Shown one piece after another: positions 10,808 to 23,400 of a stretch of 64,000 nucleotides of DNA. The position numbers were made by a program, and so were the translations under genes. The stretch's first letter is position 1, and each line of letters begins with the position of its first letter. This DNA comes from Grifola frondosa. Taxonomy: Eukaryota > Basidiomycota > Agaricomycetes > Polyporales > Grifolaceae. Under the pieces are notes generated by a model. The model did no database searches, had not been told where the DNA came from, and saw only the letters and a program-made list of their open reading frames with translations. The DNA lies in assembly GCA_001683735.1 (NCBI GenBank), contig LUGG01000003.1:868001-932000 (forward strand). Reading direction: 5' to 3'.

Positions 10808-12839
10808 ATGGATCAGGATGAAGACCTGGATACATTGATGGCATGCACTTTGGAAGAAGACGTTGTGGATAGCATTGCTAAAATTATGGTAACTCTCGAT
10901 ATATTGCGTTGCAGAACTTTTAATCTTCCTCGTATCAGTGTTTCAGCTCTCCTTTTCCTCGTCCTGCATCGAGTACGACTTCTCATGTCGATTCGCCTAC
11001 TATTAAGTCATCTATTGCTGGGTACGTGTTAGATATGTACATTCAGTTAGTAATTACTATAGTTTGTTATGTGTGCAGGTCGTCTCGATCATCGCATCCT
11101 CGGAGTTTACGCGAAACTCCTCGCAAGCCGCCCATTGCTAAACTCCCTACCACGAGAGTCTCTCGTTTCCCGCCGTCTAATTGTCAACCTATGGCAAAAC
11201 CTACCCAGGATGCTCGCCAACCTTCACGTAAAAGCGCTGGAGCAATTATATCCAAGCCCTCAAGCATTCGCCGTTTGGTTCTACGCGGGTTCGGAGTTCG
11301 TGTGACACACCAATGGCTCCTATTCCTGGCCCACTGCGATCAGGAGTGGAAAACACAAAAGGATGGATGGCGTGTAGCGAGAAGTCACCGGGAAGTGGGC
11401 TGGGAGACTTGAACACTAGCAAGGTCTCCATCATTTCTCCTAGCAGCCCTTCTACTCCCTGTCCTCCGACAACTGTGCCTGCAACCGTTTCCCAGCCAGT
11501 TGAGGCTGCCACCCCGCTAATATGCGTGGACACCATGCCGCCTACAGAGTCAGTGGAAGTGGAGAACGTGCCACATTCGTTGAGCATTCGCGCTGGCGGT
11601 GCCGGCGCTGTGCCAGACCCTGAAATGTAAGATATCCCATCATCAAATTTGTTTTCCCATCCGAATCTTAGGCGCATATGACTAGCAAATTTTATTATCC
11701 ATTCAGTGGCATAGGTGCAGTAAAGATTAGCACAAGGGAGTGGCAATTACTCGAAGCGAATCGAATGGTGAATGACAGTGTGATCGAGTTTGGTTTGAGG
11801 TAAGTAATTCTATTTCTTGATTGCAGAATTTGTTTGAATTCGGAGTTAGGTTGTGGCTGGACGAAGTGAGGGCGGACGATCCGCATCTCGCGGATGCTAC
11901 TATCATCCTGTCACCTTTCTTTTTTACCCAACTATCGTAAGTCTTGCTTCATCTATTACACCGATTTCTATCATTCTGTTGAAGGGAACAAGGATACGCC
12001 GCAGCAAGAAGATATATCAACCCGGTTGATGTCTTCACGAAGGCCTTTATCATTGTGCCGATTCACGACAAGTCGGTACCATCTTATTTTCTGCATGATG
12101 ACAGCCACTAATGTCTATATAGGAAGAGAAGCCATTGGTTTCTTGCGATTGTCACGTATCCAGGGAGCATTTTTGGTGCGCGCCAAACTCTTACACGACG
12201 CTATTTAGCGTTAAGGGCGCACAACGTATCAGATGGGCAGTCCCGCCGGAAACGGTGCAGGTCGCTCAGCCCTCAAATTTGCCATGTGTTCCCGGGTGAG
12301 TTTGAATCTCGCAAAATACGAATGTGCTGACTTCAATCAGTGCCACAATCTTAATTTTTGATTCGCTTCATTACTCCGACGCCATGCGGCAGAAGATGAT
12401 CGATCCAGCTACATTGCTGTCGTCTTTTTTATGTTAGAAGCTCGGGAAAGGAGGCCGAAGGCATCTTTATGCTACCCAGTCGAGGTGCACGTTAAGGTAA
12501 GATATGCTATACAAGTCGTTGCGTCGACGCTCATAGAATCACAGGTGCCTCAACAACCTGCACTTCGCTCGACTGTGGACTATACTTACTCCATTACGTC
12601 CGTGTTTTCATGGCCCGGCCCTTATATTTTCTCGCTGATGTCTTTGTGAGTCTGATAGTCGAGCAGCGTATTTTCTCATTCAATTTACTTTAACAGCTAC
12701 CAAACAAATTGATACCAGCTAACGAGCTTGATAGCATCTGGGCAGTAGATATGATCAACGACATGCGCTCTACTCTAAGAACCAAAATATCTACTTTGAA
12801 TGAGGAATGGCGGTTGCAGTTTGCTTCTAGTAACTCCTA
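10808..12839 (+). pseudogene. Ulp1/SENP-like cysteine protease (C48), frameshifted
   Basis: The start is ATG at 10808 (MDQDEDLDTLMACTLEED). A long Ser/Pro-rich linker follows with at least one frame change near 11310. The peptidase core begins near 11720 (STREWQLLEANRMVNDSVIE). The catalytic triad is visible in pieces: His in HWFLAIV (about 12130), Asp in ILIFDSLHYSDA (about 12355) and Cys in DCGLYLLHY (about 12570). The preceding strand VPQQP lies in a different frame from DCG, so a one-base gap separates oxyanion and nucleophile segments. The tail LPNKLIPANELDSIW ends at 12839. Ulp1 enzymes cleave SUMO or related proteins, and in fungi such domains often ride in transposon-derived genes. 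The context here is repeats. Confidence 0.7.
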
Positions 12840-12855
12840 GAACATGTTGCTTCCT

Positions 12856-13880
12856 CTACTCAAATTGTGTTCCAATGGAATCTTCGCTCTCGGTGTCCTC
12901 GCTTTCCGTGTCCTCACCTTCCGTGTCCTCGCCTTCCGTGTCCTCGCCTTCCGTGTCCTCGCCTTCCGCGTCCTCGCCCTCCGCATCGGTGTGCTCTGTG
13001 CCCATGTGCTCCGTGTCCATATCTGCTATTTCGGTATCCTCGGATGATCCAACTTCCATCTCAGCGCATTGGTGAAAGCGAAAGACCCTCCGTTCATAAC
13101 GTCTCCGCACTTGCAGCGCACGCACATGAAGTAAAATAACGAAGCTGCCACGCCTGGCCTCTCTGTGCTGTCAAATTTATGGATTAATTCATCGACGCGG
13201 GCGCGACGGGGTATGGGCATTCCGGGCGTGCCTGTAGCCAAGCAGTCCGCCTACTAATCGTGTAAGTTCCAGTTGACATTAAACATGCGATCAACTGACC
13301 ATAGTGAGTGTATGTGCGCTTGAGTGATCTACTGCCAGTTGCGATAGCTTCATTTGATAAAGTCAGCGGTATGTCAGAACAATGCGTCATCGGACTTCAC
13401 CTGCATGTTGATGTCGCATGTTTATATCTATCTCCGAGTGATGGATGACAGTTGCAGGCCGCATACACAGGGACCTGTTATGTTGTAAGTCTATGTCCGA
13501 GAGCTGACATGATGTCTTACCTCTCGTTAGATATCGTTGCGATCTGACGTACGATTTGGAGTAGATTCTTTCGAGATAGGCTGTTATTAAACGTTTGTAC
13601 CATCCACGATTGTATTGAAAAAACTCACTCACCTATGTATCCACAGCGCCCCGCTGCGCACATAGCTACGTACTCTCCTGACCACGGTCCTTCTACGGCG
13701 ATCAGCATGGCCGACTCGACGAACATGTTTTTATCCCGATGATCCGGCGTTAACGAGGGGCATAAACAGCAAGGACCTGAAAAAATATGTGAGTAGCGAT
13801 GTGCGCGCAAATCCGATGGCGTGATTCGTTGGCCGTGGCCATCAAGAGGCCTATGCAACACAATCAGCGTTGTTATCAAC
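12856..13880 (-). CDS. Uncharacterised multi-exon gene with acidic GEDTE repeat tail (approximate model)
   Basis: Exon-like pieces on the minus strand read CCLCPSLTPDHRDKNMFVES, then VEGPWSGEYVAMCAAGRCGY (13.75-13.63 kb), LERIYSKSYVRSQRYLTR (about 13.58-13.53), a basic helix RRARVDELIHKFDS (about 13.2), and an acidic C-terminus ending at 12856. Short introns with GT...AG ends separate the first two. The later joints are uncertain and a frame change is likely near 13.1 kb. The CxxC-type cysteines suggest a small metal-binding region, but I cannot name the family. The gene lies tail-to-tail with the Ulp1-like pseudogene (17 bp between stops). The 5' exons may extend beyond 13880. Confidence 0.45.
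12888..12992 (-). repeat. 15-bp minisatellite encoding (EGEDT)n
   Basis: Seven units of GTGTCCTCGCCTTCC (plus strand) with a few substitutions at both ends. On the minus strand each unit encodes Glu-Gly-Glu-Asp-Thr in the C-terminal tail of the neighbouring gene. The repeat length is a multiple of three, so copy-number changes would keep the frame. Confidence 0.85.
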
Positions 13881-14285
13881 GTTACTTACAAGAGAATGCG
13901 TACCACAACCATGGAATGAGCCGATGTTTTCTGGCATCATACTGCAGCACTTGCGATTTTTCGTCGCGAATGCGTTAAGGAGGTGCTGGTGCTGAGACGA
14001 AGGGCTCAAGGGTTCCCTCATGAGTATGAAGACTGCTGCCGTTGCTGGTGAGCCCCCTGAATGGCAATGGACTTTTTATGTGCTGATAGTCTCTGCTGCG
14101 CAGTTTTCCGATGGCGATGACCTCTATGACTCGAGTGGGTCGGGACATCCAATGATAGCAGTTCTTGTACGCGATGGCGATACTGCATGACTCGACAGAC
14201 GATCTGCAAACTCTTAAATTGTACCATGTTATGCATTGCGAAAAGTCGACTGGCTGATAGCCTTCCTTTCGCTGCTTTCAAGTTG
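13881..14285. other. No supported gene
   Basis: This spacer lies between the minus-strand acidic-tail gene and the plus-strand DUF6698 remnant. It may contain first exons of either gene, but no reading frame or splice signal could be supported. A 150-codon minus-strand frame over 14018-14470 is antisense to the DUF6698 exon. Confidence 0.4.
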
Positions 14286-15670
14286 ATGAGCGACAGTGCC
14301 GAACTCCCGTCAAGCGACGCAATGCGCTTGAACAGGGACCTCGCAAGAAACCGTACATCTCGTCTTTTTCGTTTATTCCCTTGTTGACTTCTGCGCAAAT
14401 TTACAGCCGATCTTCTGATCCTCTGGTTCACCATGGCCGTCATTTTGGTCGTACTGTTCATGATGTGCAATGTGAATGCACTTATTACGAACTGTGTAGT
14501 TCGCCTTAGCCAAGACGAGTCGGAGGAGGGTTTATCTGCCGAGTAAGGTCATGTTTTCATCTACTCTGCATCGTAGATAACATTCTCGTTGCTTGTAGAG
14601 AGAGGCGCGAGCAGCGCTTTTTACACAACTTCTCGAATGTATTCCATTCCTGCAGGAACGCTTGATGATGGAGAATTGCGATGAGGAGGAGATGTCAAGG
14701 ATTGCTCATCTGGTACATGTCTTTTAGTCCTGTGACTGATTTGAACTGATGGCGCTTCAGATTCAGCGTGGTGCCGGAAATGCGCGATCCGACGACACTA
14801 AGAGCCTCAAAGGCGCAATTCTGGATTGGATTTGTATCCCAGGGGAGGCTTTCAATCCTCCACTCAATCGCAATGTCAAGACTACCCGTGGCTATCAGCA
14901 TGACGTTACCGGAGCCCTCCTTTGCCCGGCAGGCTTAAAGTGGGAAGATCCCAAGTGAGCATCTGCATTGCTGTATTTCATTGGTTTGCTGATTCGGCAC
15001 AGAGTCAAAAGCGAACTGAGGAGTGGCGAGATAACTGTTCCTGGTGATCAGTGGCCGATATTTTTGTACGCGGATTGTAACTATAATCCGGAGGAACCTT
15101 GGGATGGATTATTAAGGAGCAAGCTCCTGGTTACGGTAGGTGTCACATTATACAGTTTTCTCATCTGAAGTTGATGTTTCATGCAGGCATACAAATATAT
15201 CTTCACGTCTCCCAGCTCCGTTGACGATGAAACAAGAGCTACAAGAGCCGGGAATGCTCATATTCACGGCATGACAAGGGTGACTCGAGCCTCAATTGCT
15301 ACATTGCGACACAGGTGAATTATGCTTTCTCCTTCCACCATGGTTATAACTCATGTTGATAACAGGTCCGATTTGCGCTATCCTCCTCGTCCGTCTTTTC
15401 TAGGACGGACATCGTGCTGACTCCCAACGTTTTTATAACAGCGTTGCTGAGCTGCTCGATGACGTCGAGGAAAGCGAAGAAGTCAACGCGCTCTTGAATT
15501 GTGGGATCGGTGAGCTTTCTAGTCGTCCGTGGGCATGTACTTAATGAAGTTCTAGTCAAGTCTTTCCTAATACTGCATCGAATTCGTCTGTGCCGACCAA
15601 GAACAGTGCGCTAGCCAGGATACGCCATAAACGCGCCCAGATGAAAGCAAGCATGACGTCCGCAGACTAA
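14286..15670 (+). pseudogene. DUF6698-family protein, several frameshifts
   Basis: In order, the plus strand shows SSDPLVHHGRHFGRTVH, MCNVNALITN, FLQERLMMENCDEEEMSRIA, IQRGAGNARSDDTKSLKGAI, a TRGYQHDVTGALLCP block, PIFLYADCNYNPEEPWDGLL, AYKYIFTSPSSVDDE, AGNAHIHGMTRVT, VRFALSSSSVFSRTD, DSQRFYNSVAELLDDVEE and a C-terminus ending at 15670. This matches the DUF6698 family, which is expanded in Agaricomycetes and has no known function. Introns are seen at 14723-14760, 14956-15001, 15137-15184 and 15315-15365 (approximate). Frame breaks occur after GRTVH, after the SIA following VTRA (about 15299) and after RTD (about 15415), each by one missing base. The gene could not make a full protein as read. 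Confidence 0.75.
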
Positions 15671-16674
15671 TCTACCTGATCTTTAATAATTGAATATTCC
15701 CAATTCTGCATGGTGATGCGATTACATACGGGACAGTAACCTTCAGGACAGCTAAGGAGTATGAAACGTGAGCCGGACACGGATAGCGAAGGCCAAAGGT
15801 ATTATTATTTCTGTCATTCTGAGTGTCTGGGCGTCGACGCGCGCTTCATCATGCATGCACCACGTTCACTCGTGAACCCTGGGTCTTAGCAGTGTCTCAT
15901 TCAAACATCACGCGCTACAACTTATTGCGAATCTTAGAACCGCTGCATACATGTTACAAATGACGCCAGAGCTATCGGACAGATCACGCGAAGATACAGA
16001 TGTACAACGATCGGAAACCATCAGGCCGTCACAGCCTCTCCCTTCGACTTATTCAGGAGTGCGACCTCCAGCTCTCGGAGAAGCTACATAAACATGTTAA
16101 CTGTAATGTTTGTAGTTGGAGAATACATGCGCGCGTACCTCCTCTGTTATAACCGAGCTTCAAGCTGTAGTCCACGATAGGATGTTCCGAAACAGGTTGC
16201 ATCGGCGGGAGCAAGAACCGCTCCCATTGTTTGTCTGCAAACTAACATTAGCATGATCATAAGGATACGTGCGCACTATTCACTTACCAGCCTTCTTATT
16301 CTTGTTCTTGTTCTTGTTGCTGCTCATGAGTGTAGAGTACTAGTGCTGGTGGTGATGAAGAATACGTGTTTGGCCATGTTTTACGAGAGTACCTTTATAT
16401 ATACGACCTGTTCGGGATTGTCCGTCAAGCCTCAGATTCGCTATTATTTCTTAATACAACAATATACAACAATTTGTGACTCTGCTTTTTGGCAACTATC
16501 GGCAAATGATCACTCCGCAAACGACGGTCACTTACCTGGCAGGATAACTAGTTCCGATCGGTTAAAATGTATATTGAGACTCCATTCGGAGCTTGAATTA
16601 AATGTTAGATGAGACGCTCAACACCACTGCACCCCCGAAACCGGAGCGCCCGTCTAAGATGACGGCCGCTTTGT
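15671..16674. other. No gene recognised
   Basis: About 1 kb of AT-balanced sequence with no conserved frame. A 119-codon plus-strand frame (16253-16612) has a hydrophobic Leu/Val-rich start but no splice or family support. The segment ends at the second copy of the leader-like repeat. Confidence 0.5.
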
Positions 16675-16985
16675 CACGCCTCCTGTAAGCGCTTATTTAA
16701 GCGCTATGTGGCATTATTTGTTTGTTTGTTCCAATCTGTTCTGGGACGTGGGCTTCCTTTCCAAATCCAACGACTCCATTTCCCTTCGAAGTCCCCAGTC
16801 TTATCCTCCCCCGACTCGACGACCGACGCGTTCCTCTGCGTTCCTCTCCTCCTGGACCCGTGGCCGCGCTCTATATCGCTCCCAGCGGTGTATTGGCGTG
16901 ACACATCACTATCGCTCTCAGCGGTGGTGTTGTCCTCTCTGTTGCCGCCGTCGGCGACAGTGAACCCTGCAGCCTAGCTGCTCCC
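16675..16985 (+). repeat. Second forward copy of the leader-like repeat
   Basis: From GTAAGCGCTTATTTAAGCGC the sequence follows 10365-10655 closely: TTCTGGGACGTGGGCTTCC, then CCCGACTCGACGACCGACGC, then GACACATCACTATCGCTC, then CAGCCTAGCTGCTC. It diverges from the first copy after about 16985. The start is a palindrome (AAGCGCTTATTTAAGCGCT). As in the first copy, a gene starts a few hundred bases downstream (17309). It could be a transposon terminal region or a mobilised promoter/5' UTR. Confidence 0.75.
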
Positions 16986-17308
16986 TCTCAGTGCTGTTTG
17001 TTCTCCGCTGTCCCTATCCCCTTGGAGGACTGTTGGATATTCTGACATCGCATTGTGCTCAACGTCGCGTCCCCCCATCCTTCCCTCGGTGTGCTTGGTC
17101 TCGGTCGTGTCATCTTTGATTTGCGTCCCAAACTCTTCGCCGCTGTTTTCATCGAACTTGCGGCAGTGCACGCGAATATCTTTCACGTACCCCACCGCAC
17201 CATTTGTTTCTTAGCGCCTTGTTCCGATCATTCAGTATTAGTGCTTGAGCCCTGAAGACTCTTCGCTGTGTGTAGGAGGTGTTACTAAAAGCGTGCTCCT
17301 TGTCGATA

Positions 17309-19975
17309 TGTCTGGTATGCTCTATGTCGATGATCTACTGGCTACGTATTGATGTAACTTTCAGGGGAACTTCTCGCTGCAAACTGCCCACTTCCAAACC
17401 TCAATCATGTCTTGCGCGCATGTCGCTTGGCCAAGCCTTCGGAGATTCGACCCACACTGACTGCCTTTGCGTTCGCCTTTCCAGGCACGAATGAGCAACT
17501 TTTCATCTCGTCACCGAATATCGAAATCCTTCCTGCAGTTCCTATGCATCGCAAGGATGAACTCTTTCGGTTCTACAGAGACGGCATGTTGAACTACTTC
17601 GAATTTCTGAAATGGCCACAAGCATACTATCCCTTGGAACCTCACGCCGCCGCTGCGCCTGGCAATCCACAGCTCCTCGCTGTGGCATCGAAAACGACAA
17701 AGATCTGTATCGTGCCTTTCCTCTCGACGACGATGAGGGGATTCTTCCCAAATTTGCTGATGCGGACATTGCATGGTGCGGCTTTGTGCCGCGAGATTTC
17801 ATCGTCTCCGAGGAGCTATCGAATGCGACTGTTGGAATGCTATGTTCTGCCCTTCTCAGGCGAATGAAGCGGCCTTGATCGAAACTGTTAAAATGGCGAA
17901 GGATTTTCCGTACCCCAGGAGTATTACGAGGTACTTGTTCTTCATCTCAGATTTCATCCATTTCTTAATGTCTTCTGCAGCTGAACCCAATCCGCGATTG
18001 ATCGTCGCATTCGTGATTATCTCTATCAGCGCAAGCGTAGTTTTGATCTGAAGCGAGTGTACGATCGTCTTCACAACATTCCAATGACGTCTTTCGACAC
18101 TGTGTTATGGTTCCGGGAGTTTCAGCGTGTTCTTCTAGATCTTCGTGCTTTCATCATCTATCATCGAGTGATTCTGCCTCGTCAGCGCAACCCGGATTAT
18201 CTGTCCACAACCTATCCTTCCCCTTAGAGGATTTTCACTGCCAACGAGCATTTGGTCTCTGAAATGTTTCGTATTGGCATGCCGGTGTGGTGGATTCGTC
18301 CTCGTACCTCGTTGACGAAGGAAACAATGATTGTGCGAGCGAGGGACGTCCTGTTCTGTATGGTATTTTTTCCTCCACTGCGTTGATGACGCACGACAAA
18401 TACTCGAAGGAAGCTCCTCTTTGGATAGAGTCGCCCCTTGGAGGGTGGTCAAGATATTCAGGATCGACTGCGCCGATTTTCTCTCACCTCCCGTCCGCTT
18501 TTGCAGCCTATGGGACAATATTCGCCGTCGGAGACGTCAAAGCTCATCGAGGAACACGTTGTACTCCCTGTCACGGAGACCTGTATGGGCTAATAACTGA
18601 CAGGAATGCATCCGGTGGCTGAAGTCGAACAAAATCATGTCGACCAAGAAACAGCAGACCGTGCTGTAGCGGATACGCTAGAATTGTATTGTACGTGCTT
18701 CATTATATTCTAATTCGACACAGATGCTCAAAAATGGATCTTAGCTGAACAACCGCTCTCTTCTGATGTTGGTATCTCGAGTCCCCTTCCCTCGTCCTCT
18801 TCTCAGATGTCTCGGGAAACGCCTGCTCAGGCTTCCACCTCCATGCGTCTGAAATCTCAGACAATGCAAACAGACTTCTCGGCGATTAAAAACAGCAATA
18901 CCCGGACAGAGACGGTGCCAAAGAAATCGATGAGGACATTCTCCCAGCATAAGGAGAAGCTCAAAGGGTGGCCGCTGCCAAAAGAGCTGAAGCTGGCAGA
19001 CAGGCGTCAGCTCCATTATGGCTGCCGCCACCTAGCCCCGAATGGGTTGTTGCTAGGCAGGCTTTCCAGGCGATGGTGGATGATTCTCGATACGATCCTG
19101 AAGCCGCGAGGTTGTATTCAGTGCCTCCTCTGCATGTGTTCTACACAGATCCTTCCCTGAATTGCTGCACAATTGGATCAGGATCAGACCGTGGTGTCTT
19201 CAGCAAATATTCAATCCTCCCAAACACGGCAAGGTATTGATGACGAAAACTCAGTGGAAGATCGCGCTGCAGGGAAGTATTACGCCGTGGATTACAGTGG
19301 CTGCCGTCGTGATCCAGAGTCTCCGCTGTGCGACATCAAAGACTTCCAATTGCACCTTCTCCATCTAAGCGACCTCGAATCGAGCCAGGGGATCGGTCCA
19401 GGGTGCCAACTCCAGACGTCCGTACGCTGATCATCGCATGTCCGATCGCGTCGACATCAATGTCGCTTTGGCGTCTACGCTGGGTTCCTTCCCTACAATC
19501 GTGAGGAGAGGTTCAAGTGGGAGGTACCTCCGTTGACTACAATACGATCGTCAGCAATAACGACATCGCGTCCACGTTCTGTGGGAACTGTCCGTGTTGA
19601 ACTTTCGGTTCGAGCTTCTGATGTTGGATCGCATCGAGGCACCACATCGTTATGGCACCACAGCGGCTCAAGTGCAGCGCGAGAGTCTCGTTGTCGAAGT
19701 CTGGGGCGGAGGGGACATTCTTCCACACTTGGACGATGCATTCGTTTCTGTCTCTCGAGTGAGAGGAGAGAGTCAGTGAAGGCTCTGGCATTGTTGATGA
19801 AGGCTGGAAGCGAGTCCCAGCTCTTGATTGGTCGGAAAGGTTTGAAGACTTGGACCAGTGGAATTCCTTTTTGGAGTTTGAGACGTCCGTTTTGAAGACA
19901 TACATATCTCATTTCCGGAAGAATTTCCATTACGACCCCACTATGCCCCTGACCCCTTCTAACGCTGTGTAACCT
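17309..19975 (+). pseudogene. Broken copy of a large Agaricomycete-specific protein family
   Basis: Collinear pieces in changing frames include KDELFRFYRDGMLNYFEFLK (17.55 kb), YRAFPLDDDEGILPKFADAD (17.72), an Arg/Leu-rich helix block QRVLLDLRAFIIYHRVILP (18.13), the hallmark FTANEHLVSEMFRIGMPVWW followed by IRP (18.24-18.29), LWLPPPSPEWVVARQAFQAM (19.02), LHNWIRIRPWCLQQIFNPP (19.16), WELSVLNFRFELLMLDR (19.58) and VPALDWSERFEDLDQWNSF (19.82). The order and the VW-IRP and ELxFRFELLxLDR signatures match hypothetical proteins found in many copies in mushroom genomes. I know no function. At least five frame changes or stops occur, so this is a relic. Its 5' side carries the shared leader-like repeat. 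Confidence 0.6.
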
Positions 19976-20417
19976 TCGTCGGGCGGCTTGGACAGCTCAT
20001 AGGCTTTCTCGTGGGATCAATGTTGTCTTTGTGTTTGCTGGAGTCGAGCTTTCGATCTGTGGACGATATCTTAGCGTGTCTGATCTGTATGTATTTTGCA
20101 TGTTTATCTCACGATGAGTGTTCTTGCATCAGCGCTGAGAGGCAGAATTTCTGAAATGCATCACTGGAATGCATTTGCGGATCAAGACATTTCAAATCAT
20201 ACCCGGTGTAGTCTCTCATCAGTCCTCAGCGCTTCCTCAAACTGACTCGAAAGAATTATGCGACGTCTGACTGCACAGGTTCCTTTTATATTTGCAGACT
20301 TCCTACATCGTTCAAACTATATCCCCCGGCCCCTCCCCGCCACACTCACGACCGACACAGGTACCATTTAATTCTTTCTTCATCCCGACGTATTTAATTG
20401 GGTTTTCAAGTACTTAA
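19976..20417. other. Spacer before the Plavaka gene; nothing recognised
   Basis: No conserved frame. The left terminal inverted repeat of the Plavaka element should lie in or before this stretch, but I could not match it to a right end by eye. Confidence 0.4.
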
Positions 20418-23400
20418 ATGGAGTCCACCGCTTACCATGAAATTTGCTCGTGTGGACGGTCCTTCTCTTCGCCAGGCGCATTCTCGAATCATTGGCGGGT
20501 ATGCGCGAAGAACAAGAAACGCACTGCTAGTGCTCTCGCGAAATTGCAAGACATTTGGAGAGCCGCGAAGCGTCGTCGTCAGGAGCCACAGGCACTAATT
20601 CCCCCGCAACCGCCCCATCCACATCGGCAACGACCACCGCCCCCGCGTCGATAGCGACATGCTCACATGGGCCCATCACCCAAGTCAGTTCAGTTGACAA
20701 CGACTGTCTTGACCTTCCGTCGCTAGAAGGAGAGCCCGAGAGAGAACCGCTGTCTCCCGAAACGCTACCAAGATATACTCCCCGAGCCAGTAGCTACACC
20801 TTCCATCTCCCAACCTGTGTCTGCGAATATCCCGTCTACTCATCGTCCTCCGCCATACATTCTGCTGCATTTAGGTCCATCTCGAATATATTTCGGTCAT
20901 CCCGAAACTCATTTGGATTGTTTCGTCAATATCGCTTCTCACCCAAACATGCCCCGGAACATACACATCGTCAGGAATGTACAGAGTCCGAAGATTTGAT
21001 CGCGAATCCTTACGATCCCTATCCAAATCAGTCGTCCTTCCTATTAGGAGAGTGGTATTGGAACGACGGAGTCAAGAAATCTCAATCTAGCTTCATGAAC
21101 ATGACAAAAATCATCACCCATCCGGACTTCAAGCCTGAAGACGTTGCGAAAACCAACTGGCAACGTGTGGATTCGCATTTGGCAGGTAGCGTGAAAACTA
21201 TCTCTGGCCTAGGTCTGGGCGAATGGGAGGATGAAGACGGCCGCAGCTCATGGCTGGACTCCGTGAAAATATCCGTACCGTTCCATCGCAAGATGCTTCG
21301 TCCGGGTCCCGTAGATTTCCTTGCGGGAAACCTCTGTCATCGGAGGTTGGTTTCTATCATTCGCGACAAGATATCCAATCCGGAGCACCATCGACACTTC
21401 ACGTATGAGCCGTACGAGGTCCTTTGGCAACCAGGAGAGGCATCGGACCCCATAAGAGTTCATGGCGAACTTTACTCTTCGCAGGCCTTCATCGATGCTC
21501 ACCGGGATCTTCAAGATGCACCAGGAGAGCCGGATTGCGATCTTCCCAAGGTCATCGTCGGGCTCATGTTTGCGTCGGATGGCACTCACTTAACAGATGT
21601 GGCAATTCAAAGCTTTGGCCGCTCTACTTGGCATTCGGAAATGAGTCTAAGTATAGACGAAGCAAGCCCTCCTGCGAAGCATACGAACATGTAGCTTACT
21701 TTGAAACGGTGCGTGTTTGCATTCTTACAATTAGAATAACCTAATTCTCTTTCTAGCTCCCAGCATCCTTCAAGGACTTCGCGAAGATGTATACAGGTGG
21801 GAAAGGCCCAAACCAACCCTTCCTCACTCACTGTCACAGGGAAATGCTCCATGCACAGTGGAGCATTCTCCTTGATGACGAATTCCTCGAGGCCTACCGG
21901 CATGGAATAGTCATTGACTGCTGCGATGGCGTCCGCCGAAGATTTTATCCTCGGATATTTACCTATTCTGCAGATTATCCTGAAAAGTGAGTGGCTAATT
22001 CTGTCATGAAAAATTGTCTGACATATCCCAACTCAGGATCATCATTGCTAGTATACGAAACCTGGGTCGTTGCCCTTGCCCTAGGTGTTTGATCCCTTTG
22101 GATCGGGTTCATAATCTTGGGATGGCTCGAGATCTCGCTCAACGCACAACTCTCTCTCGAGTGGACGACGTCAACCATCGGAACCAGGTCGCGAGCGCAC
22201 GATCAATTATATACAACATGAACTATGCTGTTAATAGTGCGGCCGTGGAGAGACTGTTGGCAAAAGAATCACTTGTTCCTACGGAGGTATGTCCATGCAA
22301 TATCTACCATTGCGAGGAGCTATTGATTACTTTGCGCAGAATGCTTTTTCAAGGTCACTTGCACCGTTAGGCTTTAATAGATTTGACATTCTTGTTGTAG
22401 ATTTAATGCACGAGTTTGAACTTGGGGTCTGGAAAGCAGTTTTCATCCATCTGCTCCAGATTTTAGACTGCGTGGATGAGTCCTTGAAGCATGAACTTGA
22501 TCATCGGTAAGCTGTATTCCTCATGAATTTTATGTTCTAACATGATTCTAGATTTCGACAAATTCCCGTTTTCGGCACGGACACCATTAGAAGGACAACG
22601 TCTAATCGATCGGAGCTGCGAAAAATGGCAGCGAGGGATTACGAGGACATGCTACAGGCAAGTCATTCTGTTTATGACTTTTTCAATATTGACAGCCACC
22701 TCAGTGTGCCATTCCGGTATTCGGAGACTTCTGCCAGAGCCACACAATAGTGCAGTACTACAATTGTTATTCCATCTTGCGTACTGGCATGGTCTAGCCA
22801 AGCTTCGTATCCACACCGATCCCACCCTGGACCTCCTCAAGAGTTCTACGGTGACTCTTGGCCATCAACTCAGACATTTTCGGGACAAGACATGTGCTGT
22901 GTTTCACACTCGAGAGCTCGAACGCGAACGAGATGCTAGAAATCGTCGCCAAAAGACCTCAAACACAAGCCCAACTTCCGCCGAAAATGCACGCCGAACC
23001 AAGACTCTCAACCTCAACACCTATAAGGTCCACTCGTTAGGCGACTACGTGTCCACCATTCAGCGGTTCGGTACAACGGATTCTTACTCTACTCAAGCAG
23101 TACGTCCTGATTTTGAATGCAATTCTACACTGACACAATTCTCAGAGCAATCGAGCACCGGGTCTCAAAGGCTCGGTTCCTTCGCACAAGCGGGAAGTAT
23201 ATTCCTAACAGCTTGCAAAGATTGAACGCGACAGCGCATCATTCGAACCATTCGCCAAGGTTAAAAGCCAAACCCGCCCATGCGGAACCAATTCCGGATG
23301 ATCCTCGCACTCAATACAACATGGCTAAGTCGGAAAATGATCCTGTGCATGTCCCATCTTTCCTTCAAAGGAATATGGGAGACCCTGCAATTACGGTGAG

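Noticed and set aside
12867..13139. Plus-strand Cys/Pro-rich frame (RLPCPRLPCP type)
   Set aside because: Produced by the 15-bp minisatellite read on the wrong strand; the minus strand gives a typical acidic tail in line with upstream exons.
14018..14470. 150-codon basic minus-strand frame
   Set aside because: Antisense to the start of the DUF6698 relic, whose plus-strand motifs are clear.
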